From the NCBI GenBank assembly GCA_017995495.1, contig JAGOIS010000006.1, positions 1 to 21,765 on the forward strand: a stretch of 21,765 bases of DNA. The letters run 5' to 3'. Source of the DNA: Candidatus Cloacimonadota bacterium (GTDB taxonomy: Bacteria; Cloacimonadota; Cloacimonadia; Cloacimonadales; Cloacimonadaceae). Below the pieces are notes generated by a model. That model worked only from the letters and a program-made list of their open reading frames with translations, was not told the origin of the DNA and did no database searches. A program made the position numbers and the translations under genes. How positions within the stretch are numbered: position 1 is the first letter of the stretch; each line of letters begins with the position of its first letter. Shown here piece after piece: positions 8,053-17,720 of this stretch.

Positions 8053-8290
8053 ATGAAGGCTAAGATCATTTTTTTTGGAACACCCACTTGTTCATGGTAT
8101 AAAATGGTAAAAGATTAGCTTTTTACCTGGGGATTAGCTTTAAATATGTTGACGTTTCAAAAAACGAACAAGCCTTGGGCGACATGCAGCGAAAAACAGC
8201 ACAGCTGGGTGTGCCTCAACCTGGGATAAATACACTGCGGTGGCAGGTTTTGACAAAGATAAGATCAACCGTCTGCTGCAAATATATTAA
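8053..8290 (+). pseudogene. Degenerate glutaredoxin-like (NrdH/Grx fold) gene
   Basis: Reading across three frames rebuilds a glutaredoxin-family protein of about 79 residues. Frame 1 (8053-8115) gives MKAKIIFFGTPTCSWYKMVK, with the active site where CSWC is expected. Frame 2 (from about 8121) gives GISFKYVDVSKNEQALGD and, further on, TAQLGVP with the cis-Pro. Frame 3 (8240-8290) gives VAGFDKDKINRLLQIY, then TAA. Four lesions are visible: the second active-site Cys is Tyr (TGT TCA TGG TAT), a TAG stop stands at 8116-8118 where a Tyr codon is expected, one base appears to be missing in the G run at 8129-8132, and one near 8238-8240. The substitution and the nonsense codon argue for real decay and not only read errors. 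It lies 14 bases before marR on the same strand and was probably the first gene of that operon. Confidence 0.72.
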
Positions 8291-8304
8291 TTAAGGAGAA
8301 TGCC

Positions 8305-8760
8305 ATGAAGGTAAACGCTGAACACTTTCACGGATTGATCACCCGTTTGCAGGTTGTCTTGAGTGAGATTGACTATGCCCAAAAAGCGTGTCTGCAGGCA
8401 GGAAAGATGGAATGCCAGTTGCTCAATCACCTCTTCGTGGTTAAGGAACCGGTCAACATGAATGAACTGGCCAAGGTTCTGAACGTTTCCCACAGCCGGA
8501 TAACCAGGATCATGGACAATTTGGTAAGTAAAAAACTCGTGATGCGCAAGCCTTCCGAGAAAGACCGCCGCTGTTGGTTTGCGATCATCACGGACAAAGG
8601 CAAGAAGCTGGCTGAAAACAGTCGCCAGACAGTTGTGGACCATCAAAAGAGGATCCTTGCCCAGATCCCGGACAAAGATGCCGAAGACATTTTCAAAGCA
8701 CTCAAAACCTACGTTGAAAAATATGAGGAAGTGCTTAAAGCCACGACAGTGAATATTTGA
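8305..8760 (+). CDS. MarR-family transcriptional regulator
   Basis: A 151-residue winged-helix dimer of the MarR family. Residues 33-75 form the helix-turn-helix, with NELAKVLNVSHSRITRIMDN (53-72) covering the recognition helix. The wing carries KPSEKDRRC (82-90), and long helices at both ends would make the dimer interface. Cys29, Cys37 and Cys90 are present. OhrR-type MarR proteins sense peroxides through a cysteine, and the OsmC-like and thioredoxin-like neighbours make a redox signal plausible, but the position of the sensing Cys in OhrR cannot be confirmed here. AAGGAG at 8293-8298 sits six bases before the ATG. The stop overlaps the osmC ATG (TGATG). Confidence 0.9.
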   Translation: MKVNAEHFHGLITRLQVVLSEIDYAQKACLQAGKMECQLLNHLFVVKEPVNMNELAKVLNVSHSRITRIMDNLVSKKLVMRKPSEKDRRCWFAIITDKGKKLAENSRQTVVDHQKRILAQIPDKDAEDIFKALKTYVEKYEEVLKATTVNI

Positions 8761-9191
8761 TGAGCGCCAAGACTTCTATGACTTGGACCGGCGGCATGAG
8801 TTTTGACGCCGTGACCGATGGGCATCATATCATCATGGATGCCGGCACAGACTGGGGAGGCCAGGACTTGGGTCCCCGCCCAAAACCGTTGTTGTTGATC
8901 GCTCTCAGTGGTTGTTCTGGCATGGATGTGGTCTCCCTGCTCGAAAAGATGCGGGTGGGGGAGTACAGATTTCGTGTGGACGTCGAGGCAGATAGCACCA
9001 GCGACTATCCCGTCACCTACCACACCATCAGGGCTGGTTTTCATTTTTGGGGTGACAATCTGCCCCCCGAAAAGATACTCAAGGCAGTCAAACTCTCTAT
9101 GGAACGTTATTGCGGTGTGCATGCCATGCTTGCGAAAGCGGCGAACATCATGGTGAAAACGTATATTAACGACGAAGAGGTCAAAGAGTGA
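8760..9191 (+). CDS. OsmC-family protein
   Basis: A 143-residue OsmC/Ohr-superfamily protein. The two characteristic cysteines are Cys52 in LSGCSGMDVVSLLEK (50-64) and Cys118 in RYCGVHAML (116-124). Characterised members are thiol peroxidases that reduce organic hydroperoxides; the GCSGMDVV type also includes YhfA-like members without a defined substrate, so the substrate is open. A TTG at 8757 precedes the ATG in frame; I prefer the ATG at 8760-8762, which overlaps the marR stop by one base. The 3' end overlaps the next gene by four bases (GTGA). Together with MarR and a thioredoxin-fold lipoprotein it forms a likely oxidative-stress operon. Confidence 0.9.
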   Translation: MSAKTSMTWTGGMSFDAVTDGHHIIMDAGTDWGGQDLGPRPKPLLLIALSGCSGMDVVSLLEKMRVGEYRFRVDVEADSTSDYPVTYHTIRAGFHFWGDNLPPEKILKAVKLSMERYCGVHAMLAKAANIMVKTYINDEEVKE

Positions 9192-9721
9192 AAAAATCGA
9201 TCATCATGCTGCTCTTAAGCATGGTATTGGCGGTGGGCTGCCAGGCTCAGAATGATGAGATGGCGCCTGCTGAGCAAGCCAGTCAGGAAGTCGAGAGCAG
9301 TGAACTTGTTGAAACCGCCGGTTATGAACCTGGCGCTTGGATCACGGATTATCAATTGGCTCTGAACTACTCAGAAGCTTTGAACCGTCCTGTGCTAATC
9401 AATTTCACAGGCTCAGACTGGTGCCCCTGGTGCTTCAAGCTCCGGGATGAAGTCTTCATTCAACCGGAATTTGATTCCTACGCCAAGGACAATCTGGTTC
9501 TTCTGACAATTGACTTCCCCCAGAAGAAAAAGCTTCCTGAAGCTGAGACCAGAGCTAATGAAGCCTTGGCCAAACAATTTGGCATAGAAGGATTTCCCAC
9601 GATTCTGCTGGTCAACGCGGAAGGAGCAATACTGGCCAAAACTGGGTATCAGCGGGGTGGGGCTGACGCTTATGTCAAACATTTACAGGAGTTGTTGGCC
9701 GGGAATGAGAGCACCGACTAA
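9188..9721 (+). CDS. Thioredoxin-fold lipoprotein
   Basis: A 177-residue exported protein. A lipoprotein signal peptide ends in the lipobox LAVGC with Cys18 as the lipidated residue, followed by a Glu/Ser/Ala-rich linker (20-45). The thioredoxin-fold domain has the active site WCPWC (78-82, Cys79 and Cys82) and the cis-Pro in GFPT (Pro137). It resembles Thioredoxin_7 or DsbD C-terminal-like domains and would act in the periplasm as a reductase or a disulfide-handling protein; direction and partner are unknown. The start is GTG at 9188-9190, overlapping the osmC stop by four bases, with GAGG seven bases upstream. It is the last gene before the terminator. Confidence 0.88.
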   Translation: MKKSIIMLLLSMVLAVGCQAQNDEMAPAEQASQEVESSELVETAGYEPGAWITDYQLALNYSEALNRPVLINFTGSDWCPWCFKLRDEVFIQPEFDSYAKDNLVLLTIDFPQKKKLPEAETRANEALAKQFGIEGFPTILLVNAEGAILAKTGYQRGGADAYVKHLQELLAGNESTD

Positions 9722-9757
9722 TCGTTTCGGATAACCCGATATAACTCACACAATATG

Positions 9758-9799
9758 AAAGTTCCGTGAATCAATAAGATTTACGGAACTTTGCTTTTT
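9758..9799 (+). terminator. Rho-independent terminator of the redox cassette
   Basis: A 15-bp stem (9758-9772 with 9778-9792, one G-U pair) closes a five-base AATAA loop, and TTTTT follows at 9795-9799. It starts 36 bases after the stop of the thioredoxin lipoprotein. The lipoprotein gene at 9861 converges on it from the other side; the minus direction has no matching T run, so the effect there would be weaker. Confidence 0.9.
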
Positions 9800-9860
9800 A
9801 ATATGCGAATTCAGATTTGCTGATGCCCGTTAACTAGAGCTTTGCCGAACACCAGATAGG

Positions 9861-10430
9861 TTATCTCCTGGCAAATCTCACCATGATGCCGAAAGCGTCA
9901 AACTCAAAGCTGTCCATACTCTCTATCCAATCGTTGTAGAAGAGAAATCCAGCCTTGCTCCCGTTCGGAAGGATGTCTCCAAAGCTCAAATAACTGTTCA
10001 CCAGCTCGAAGTATTGCTTTCTGGCATTTGCCAGGTTTTGGTTTTGTTGTTCCTGGGTCTGAGGCGCAAATGGGTCCTCGTAGGTGCTTGGAAAATAACC
10101 GCTCTGGAAACTATCCAGAACTATGGACAGGGGAACGGGGTCAAACTGCTGCTGGTTAACTGTCACGCTGAAACCGCTGCGATTGAGTGACAACGGCCGC
10201 GCGGACTTATTCTTAACCTGCACGTACACAGAAAAGAAATTGGAGGCAACCGGTTGAGCATCGCCGGAATAGATCCGCGGACGCACGAACAGGGTCAAGC
10301 TGTCGGAATCGACGATGGCCCAGCCTTCCTCCACCGCGTATTCAGCCGCGGGCTGAGGTACGTAAGGCTTCAGCAGACAGCCACCCAGGCTCAGCAATGC
10401 CAGCCCCAAAAACCAAATACATTTCTTCAT
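9861..10430 (-). CDS. Lipoprotein of unknown function
   Basis: A 189-residue protein that I do not recognise. The signal peptide has a lipobox LGGC with Cys18, so it should be anchored in a membrane facing the periplasm or cell surface. Residues about 40-115 have alternating hydrophobic strands (LTLFVRPRIY, FSVYVQVKNKS, SGFSVTV) that look like an immunoglobulin-like beta sandwich. A Gln/Asn-rich stretch TQEQQNQNLANARKQ (124-138) follows, and the C-terminus returns to beta strands ending MVRFARR. It lies 54 bases after the gyrA stop on the same strand, so it may be read from the gyrBA transcript, but nothing ties its role to gyrase. The ATG is preceded by a weak AGG. Confidence 0.75.
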   Translation of the reverse strand: MKKCIWFLGLALLSLGGCLLKPYVPQPAAEYAVEEGWAIVDSDSLTLFVRPRIYSGDAQPVASNFFSVYVQVKNKSARPLSLNRSGFSVTVNQQQFDPVPLSIVLDSFQSGYFPSTYEDPFAPQTQEQQNQNLANARKQYFELVNSYLSFGDILPNGSKAGFLFYNDWIESMDSFEFDAFGIMVRFARR

Positions 10431-10443
10431 CGTAATACCTGGA

Positions 10444-10469
10444 CCCCCCTCTCCGCGAGGGAAAGGGGG
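10444..10469. other. GC-rich hairpin between gyrA and the lipoprotein gene
   Basis: A C6 run (10444-10449) can pair with G5 (10465-10469), with an inner CCCTC/GAGGG stem as an alternative. There is no T run on either side, so it is not a standard terminator; it could slow polymerase or protect the gyrA mRNA end. Confidence 0.35.
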
Positions 10470-10484
10470 ATCACAAGGCGTGGA

Positions 10485-13097
10485 TTATTCTGTATCTTCA
10501 TCTGTGTCGACGTCAACTGCATCGTTGTCGTCATCCATTTCTTCTTCGTCGTCAGCGGGCTCATCCTCATCATCGGCCGGCGCGGAAGGCAGCGGGAGCG
10601 CGTTTTTCAGCTTTTCCACCTCCACGTCCAGCTCTTCATCATCCAGATCGGGCGGGATGAGAGTGATGTCGCAAACCTTGTCATTGTCGTAGAGATTGAT
10701 CAGCCGTACGCCTTGGGTGTTGCGGCTGATCGTTTTGATCTCGCTGATCTTTTGCCGGATGATCTTGCCGTCCTGGGTGATGATCATCAGGTCTTCGCTG
10801 TCGTCCACGATCATCAGCGCGGCCAGATGTCCGTTGCGCTGGCTGGTTTTGAGCGTGATCACGCCTTTGCTGCCACGCCGGGTGGTGGGATAGGCTGAGG
10901 TGAGGGTGCGCTTGCCGTAGCCGTTTTCGCTGATGGCCAGGATCGTCTTGCCGCTGGGGCTGCCGTTTTCCATGATGTCTTCCTGGGCGATGATGCCCAT
11001 GGATATCACATAGTCCTCGTCGCGCAGCCGGATGCCCCGCACGCCCTTGGTGAAGCGGGCCGTCTGGCGGAAGTCCTTTTCGTTGAAGCGGTTGCAATAA
11101 CCGTTCTTGGTGGCCAGGATGATGTCGTCGTTCCCCTCGGTGATGCGGGCGTCGATCAGTTCGTCACCAGGCATCAGTTTGATGGCCAGGATGCCGCTGC
11201 TGCGCGGACGGCTGAAAGCCGCCAGGGCGGATTTCTTTACCGTTCCGTTCTTGGTACACATCACCACGTTCTGTTCAGGACTGAAGTTTTTCAGGGTCAC
11301 AAAGGCCCTGATCTTTTCCTTGTCCTCAAACTTCACCAGATTCACCACCGCCTTGCCGCGGGCTGTTCTGCTCGCTTCCGGGATCTCGTACACCTTCAGC
11401 CAGTAGCATCTGCCGTGGTCGGTGAAGAGCAGGATATAGGAATGGGTGGAGGCCACGAAGATGTACTGGATGTTGTCCTCGTCCTTCAGATTGGTGCCCG
11501 TGAGGCCGCGTCCGCCCCGTACCTGCACCCGGTAGGTATCCACGGGCAGGCGTTTCACATAGCCGTCGTGGGTGATGGTAACCACCACCAGTTCGTCGGC
11601 CACCATGTCCTCGGGGTTCAGCATCCCGCTGTAGTTCTCCAAGATCTTGGAACGGCGGGCATCGCCAAACTTGTCGAGGATCTCCTGGGTTTCCTGTTTG
11701 ATCAGCTGCATGCGCAGGTCCTTGTTTTCCACCAGATCGCGCAGCCGGGAGATCACTTTCAGCAGTTCGCGGTATTCTTCCTCGATCTTTTCCCGCTCGA
11801 GCCCCGTTAGGCGTTGCAAACGCATCTCCAGAATGGCTTTGGCCTGGATCTCGGAAAGGCCGAACTTCGCCTGCAACTGTTCACTGGCCTCCGGAGGCGT
11901 CTGCGACGCGCGGATGGTAGCGATCACCTCGTCCAGGTTGTCCAGGGCGATCTTGAATCCTTCCAGGATGTGCAGCCGGTCCTCGGCGTTCCTCAGCTCG
12001 AACAGGGTGCGGCGCAGGACCACATCGTGCCTGAACTGGATGAAATTGTTCAGCATGTCCTTCATGTTCACCACTTGGGGCACGCCGTCGATCAGGCAGA
12101 GGTTGATCACGCCAAAGGTGGTTTGCAGCTGGGTGTATTTATAGAGATGGTTTAGTACTGTGTTGCCGTCAGCATTGCGCTTAACGTGAATCACGAGTCT
12201 CATCCCGTCGCGTCCGGATTCATCACGTACGTCGCTGATGCCCTCGATCCGCTTGTCCTTGACCAACTCCACTATCCTTTCGATCAGGGCGGTCTTGGTA
12301 ACCTGATATGGTATGGAGCGGATGATGATCGATTCCTGCTCGTTCTTGCCGGTCTCGATCTCCGCCTCGCCTCGGATCAGGAGGCGTCCGCGCCCAGTCT
12401 GAAAATAGTCATTGATCCCGTCAACGCCGAGTATGAAACCGCCGGTTGGGAAATCCGGTCCCTTGATGTATTGGCGCAGATCCATTATTTCAATGTCCGG
12501 GTTGTCTATCAGCGCTATCATGGCGTCGCAAACCTCGCGGATATTATGGGGGGGCATGTTGGTCGCCATACCTACCGCGATGCCGGAAGATCCGTTGATC
12601 AGCAGGTTAGGTACCCGCGAGGGAAAGACCACCGGTTCTTTGCGCGTGTCGTCATAGTTGCCGATAAAATCTACGGTGTCTTTTTCCAGTTCTTCCAGCA
12701 TCTCCATCGTCACTTTCTGCATGCGGGCTTCTGTGTAACGCATGGCCGCGGGTGGGTCGCCGTCGATGGAACCGAAGTTTCCCTGACCGTCAACCAGTGG
12801 ATAGCGCATATTCCAAGGCTGGGCAAGGCGAACCAAGGTGGGATAGACCACTTGTTCACCATGGGGATGGTAGTTCCCGGAGGTGTCGCCTGCGATCTTT
12901 GCGCATTTGCGGAAATGACCGCCGGGAGAGAGATTAAGTTCGCTCATGGCGAATATGATGCGCCGCTGGGAGGGTTTTAACCCGTCCCGGATGTCCGGCA
13001 ACGCGCGGGCCACGATCACGCTCATGGAATAATCCAGATACGCTTGGCGAAGGTGGTCTTCGATCTGTACGTTCAGTAGTTTTGTTCTATCGTCCAT
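10485..13097 (-). CDS. gyrA: DNA gyrase subunit A
   Basis: An 870-residue breakage-reunion subunit of gyrase, which with GyrB introduces negative supercoils using ATP. The catalytic Tyr121 is in [10 protein letters not shown]. The GyrA box QVRGGRG (525-531) opens the C-terminal DNA-wrapping propeller, so it is gyrase and not ParC. At the quinolone-contact region the sequence is [11 protein letters not shown] (77-87): Gln82 and Pro86 replace the Ser83 and Asp87 of E. coli. The block [12 protein letters not shown] is of a type I associate with Chlamydiae and Planctomycetes GyrA. The last 31 residues hold 20 Asp/Glu, an acidic tail known to tune supercoiling in other GyrAs. It starts 17 bases after the gyrB stop, so the two genes form one transcript. 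Confidence 0.98.
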   Translation of the reverse strand: MDDRTKLLNVQIEDHLRQAYLDYSMSVIVARALPDIRDGLKPSQRRIIFAMSELNLSPGGHFRKCAKIAGDTSGNYHPHGEQVVYPTLVRLAQPWNMRYPLVDGQGNFGSIDGDPPAAMRYTEARMQKVTMEMLEELEKDTVDFIGNYDDTRKEPVVFPSRVPNLLINGSSGIAVGMATNMPPHNIREVCDAMIALIDNPDIEIMDLRQYIKGPDFPTGGFILGVDGINDYFQTGRGRLLIRGEAEIETGKNEQESIIIRSIPYQVTKTALIERIVELVKDKRIEGISDVRDESGRDGMRLVIHVKRNADGNTVLNHLYKYTQLQTTFGVINLCLIDGVPQVVNMKDMLNNFIQFRHDVVLRRTLFELRNAEDRLHILEGFKIALDNLDEVIATIRASQTPPEASEQLQAKFGLSEIQAKAILEMRLQRLTGLEREKIEEEYRELLKVISRLRDLVENKDLRMQLIKQETQEILDKFGDARRSKILENYSGMLNPEDMVADELVVVTITHDGYVKRLPVDTYRVQVRGGRGLTGTNLKDEDNIQYIFVASTHSYILLFTDHGRCYWLKVYEIPEASRTARGKAVVNLVKFEDKEKIRAFVTLKNFSPEQNVVMCTKNGTVKKSALAAFSRPRSSGILAIKLMPGDELIDARITEGNDDIILATKNGYCNRFNEKDFRQTARFTKGVRGIRLRDEDYVISMGIIAQEDIMENGSPSGKTILAISENGYGKRTLTSAYPTTRRGSKGVITLKTSQRNGHLAALMIVDDSEDLMIITQDGKIIRQKISEIKTISRNTQGVRLINLYDNDKVCDITLIPPDLDDEELDVEVEKLKNALPLPSAPADDEDEPADDEEEMDDDNDAVDVDTDEDTE

Positions 13098-13114
13098 TTT
13101 TCACTCCAGCTTCC

Positions 13115-15016
<1,902 letters not shown>

Positions 15017-15189
15017 CTATTGTCTCCTAATAATATGCATAGTATAATAACGAGAAATTTGAAACCGGGTCGCCAACTCAAAGAACAAACAAATCCATAT
15101 TTCCATGCCAGAAAATCAGATAAGGCTTTTTTGTCAAGCAGAATCACCGATATTTTTGAGATTTTATCTGCTTGCATATCAATGAGTTA

Positions 15190-15282
15190 TCAGCAATGTA
15201 GCTGGACCGTGAAAACCTGCTTGAGTGCCTCAATGTATATCGGGCTTTTCAAGCGTTTAAAATAGGCATTCTCGATAATCAT
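15190..15282 (-). CDS. Candidate 30-codon small ORF upstream of gyrB
   Basis: It opens with ATG at 15280-15282, has AGGAA just three bases ahead (closer than normal), and ends with TGA. The predicted peptide starts MIIENAYFKRLKSPIYIEAL and is basic and amphipathic in feel, ending in LHC. I do not recognise it. It could be a leader peptide, a remnant of a longer gene or chance. Confidence 0.15.
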   Translation of the reverse strand: MIIENAYFKRLKSPIYIEALKQVFTVQLHC

Positions 15283-15683
15283 TTTCCTAAATATAGACCA
15301 AATACTAAGTTTGCCTTCCCTGATGCTGTAACATCATGAATTTAACTCAAAGTAGCCATATTTGGATTTTATGCCTCATAATCCGGAAATCAGCGATCTC
15401 CTTTCTATCCCGGCTGTTTATCGCTTTTTTTATGGCTAATCCGTATATCATGTTATTGCGCAATCTCTTATCTGCATTTCATGTCTATCCGGATGATATC
15501 CTCACAGCAAATGCCAATCATTTTGACTATCATAATATACCCAGCAATGATTTTTTCGTATTCACCCCTTCTCCGCCTCCCCACAAACACCAGCATTGAT
15601 GGGAAGGGATCACGAGTGAGAAAAAATTGAGTGGAGTTGTGCCTATTCCTGCGGACAAGGCGGAGACGATCATCCCCGACAAG

Positions 15684-15714
15684 GAAATGCCGCGCCAGTC
15701 AGACGCGGCATTTT
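15684..15714 (-). terminator. Hairpin after the PorE-like gene, possible terminator
   Basis: AAATGCCGCG (15685-15694) and CGCGGCATTT (15704-15713) form a perfect 10-bp stem with a nine-base loop, plus a possible G-U pair outside. It begins 25 bases past the stop of the PorE-like gene. On the minus strand only ATTT closes the stem, followed by CC, so the T run is poor; on the plus strand TTTT is better but no plus-strand gene precedes it. It may be a weak or Rho-assisted terminator or an mRNA stabiliser. Confidence 0.45.
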
Positions 15715-15739
15715 GTAAAGGGGTCATCCGGACTTGTGT

Positions 15740-17716
15740 CTAATTCTGAAGAACGATTCCAACTCTGCGATTCACGGAACTGGCTGTGGATTCCGCCTGC
15801 CGTTCCAGAGGATTCTTCTTGCCGTAGGATCTCCAGGACACTCTTTTGATGCCAATGCCTTTGCTGATCAGATAATCAGCCACCACCTTGGCCCGCCTTT
15901 CTGAGAGTTGCTTGTTGTATTCTTCGGTTCCGTTTTCCCAGGCATGGCCGGAGAGTCTGACTTTCAGTTCGGGATTGGCAAGCAGGGTCATCACCAGCAG
16001 ATCCAGATCTGAGGTGGCTGCGCCGTCAAGCTGCGAGCTTCCATTTGCGAAGAGAATATCGGGCAAGGAAGTGGCTGCATCTTTTTCCAGTTTCTGCAGC
16101 ACGATGTCCAGCCTCATCGCCGTGGAACCTATACTGGGCCTCACTTCCCGTGAATTGACCACATATCCGGGAGTGTTAACAATTGCGTGATACATCTCCG
16201 CAGAAGGCAAGGTTTCCAGGAAATTGCCCTGGGTATTGGTGTTCAGCAACTCCTGATATCGCTCGCCATTTCGCTCGCTGTTGATCTGAAGTTCGGTGAT
16301 AACAGCCATTCCATATTGGTCGCGAATAGAGCCTTCGATCCTGATCGGGGGTTGCTGAACCGGCTCCTCTGTTGCTTCACCGGACCAAGATTCCCGCTCC
16401 AAGGGTATCGGTTCGGAGTCTTTTCTGGCCAGGCCCTTCCGGATCGATTCCAAACTCTCGTCGATTCTGGCAAAGATAGTCTCATCGTCCGCGGGCAAGC
16501 GCCGGGACGGGACCACGTAAACAATATCCACAACGCTCACAGAGCCGTCATCCTTTCGGATGAGATAGCTGGCCGGATCAGCCAGGGAGAAATTGATCTG
16601 ATAGATCTTTTCAAAACCGCTCACCTGGCGGTCGGAGCTTATGTAACCTTCGTTACTGCCGCGAACGTGGTAAAAATAGCGGTCGTTGCGGGTGGAATTC
16701 ACAGGGAGGCCAAGGTTGTCCGGCAGAGACCAATCCTGCCAGCTGTTACCGATCCTGTAAGCTTTGAAAATGTCGTAGCCGCCGAAGCCGGGATGGCCAC
16801 GTGAAGCGAAAAAGAGTGTCCTGCCATCCCGATCCAAGAACGGGGTTTGCTCATTCTCTGCAGTGTTGATGACCGGCCCCAGGTTCTGCGGTTGGGTCCA
16901 GACTCCCCCTATCTTTTCACTCACATAGATATCCGTACCGCCATATCCGCCCTCCCGTGAGGAAGCGAAAAATAGCAACCTGTCGCGGAAGACCATGGGC
17001 TGGGTCTCCACCTGTGTGGAGTTCATCTTTGTGACGTTTTGGGGTTTGAACCATTTGTCGGTGCGGGGCACAAAATAGATGTCCCCATCCCGCTTGTTGG
17101 CTTCATAGTTGCCGAATATCCAGGCGCCGGGCGGTTCCTGCGCAAAGCAGCCAAAAGCCTCATTATTGTCCGTGGAAAGTTCCTCCACCAGCTCCGGGCG
17201 GCCAAATCCCGCGCGAAACAACTCCACCCGCCAGATGTTTTCCTTATCTTTCTTTGCCGGGCGCAGAGAAGTAAAATAGAGATATTTACTTTCTGGATCA
17301 GGTATGGCGCCGTAATCTGAATTGCGGCTGTTCACATAGTCCGGCAAGGGCCGGATGTTGACCCGGCTGAAGATCTTATTCTGGCGCTGTACTATCCTCA
17401 GGTAATTGTCCACCTGCGACCTGTATTCGGTGTCGCCGGAAGCGAGATATCTGTCAAACCATCGCCTGGCACTGGAAGTGTCTGCCACAGCTATGTGCAA
17501 ACGTCCCAGCCAGTAATGGTATTCCGGAACTTTGCCTCCCGCGGAGCGGTCCGCGTTAATGAACTCCCGGATGGCGTTGTCGTAGTTACCACGCTGATAG
17601 AATTCAAGGCCTTCCTGCGCGTAGCGTGAGCCTTGAGACCCGATCTGAGCGCAGGCGAAGGCTGCAAGCCCCATAAATATAAGGAAGATGATTGTCTTTT
17701 TCATTGCCGCTTTCAT
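15740..17716 (-). CDS. PorE-like protein: TPR, beta-propeller, CRD, OmpA (T9SS)
   Basis: A 658-residue exported protein. Order: signal peptide (1-23), TPR-like helices (about 30-95), PD40/WD40-type propeller blades (about 130-385; repeats such as YLYFTSLRPAKKDKENIW and GGYGGTDIYVSEKIGGVW), a carboxypeptidase-regulatory-like beta domain (about 457-540) and an OmpA-like domain (about 550-658). This is the architecture described for PorE, the T9SS component that ties the outer-membrane complex to peptidoglycan. In the OmpA domain LSERRAKVVADYLISKGI is intact, but the peptidoglycan-contact Asp of GYTD in E. coli OmpA aligns with Trp593 (SGHAWENG). The signal ends FACAQ: cleavage after ACA or weak lipidation are both possible. 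The ATG is four bases after the PorV-like stop, with GAGG inside that gene's end. A generic OmpA/PD40 protein is the alternative. Confidence 0.8.
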   Translation of the reverse strand: MKAAMKKTIIFLIFMGLAAFACAQIGSQGSRYAQEGLEFYQRGNYDNAIREFINADRSAGGKVPEYHYWLGRLHIAVADTSSARRWFDRYLASGDTEYRSQVDNYLRIVQRQNKIFSRVNIRPLPDYVNSRNSDYGAIPDPESKYLYFTSLRPAKKDKENIWRVELFRAGFGRPELVEELSTDNNEAFGCFAQEPPGAWIFGNYEANKRDGDIYFVPRTDKWFKPQNVTKMNSTQVETQPMVFRDRLLFFASSREGGYGGTDIYVSEKIGGVWTQPQNLGPVINTAENEQTPFLDRDGRTLFFASRGHPGFGGYDIFKAYRIGNSWQDWSLPDNLGLPVNSTRNDRYFYHVRGSNEGYISSDRQVSGFEKIYQINFSLADPASYLIRKDDGSVSVVDIVYVVPSRRLPADDETIFARIDESLESIRKGLARKDSEPIPLERESWSGEATEEPVQQPPIRIEGSIRDQYGMAVITELQINSERNGERYQELLNTNTQGNFLETLPSAEMYHAIVNTPGYVVNSREVRPSIGSTAMRLDIVLQKLEKDAATSLPDILFANGSSQLDGAATSDLDLLVMTLLANPELKVRLSGHAWENGTEEYNKQLSERRAKVVADYLISKGIGIKRVSWRSYGKKNPLERQAESTASSVNRRVGIVLQN

Positions 17717-17720
17717 GTGC

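Noticed and set aside
8113..8141. Direct repeat GATTAGCTTT 19 bases apart
   Set aside because: It falls within the glutaredoxin pseudogene, and the sequence after each copy differs, so it is not a clear tandem duplication; one missing G explains the frame change better.
12186..12980. Plus-strand open frame of 264 codons inside gyrA
   Set aside because: Antisense to conserved GyrA sequence; no motif of its own.
15336..15599. 87-codon plus-strand frame upstream of gyrB
   Set aside because: No ribosome site, a composition typical of AT-rich noncoding DNA and no domain.
15530..15727. 65-codon minus-strand frame after the PorE-like gene
   Set aside because: No ribosome site, spans the hairpin, and no recognisable domain; kept only as a sequence to test for repeats.
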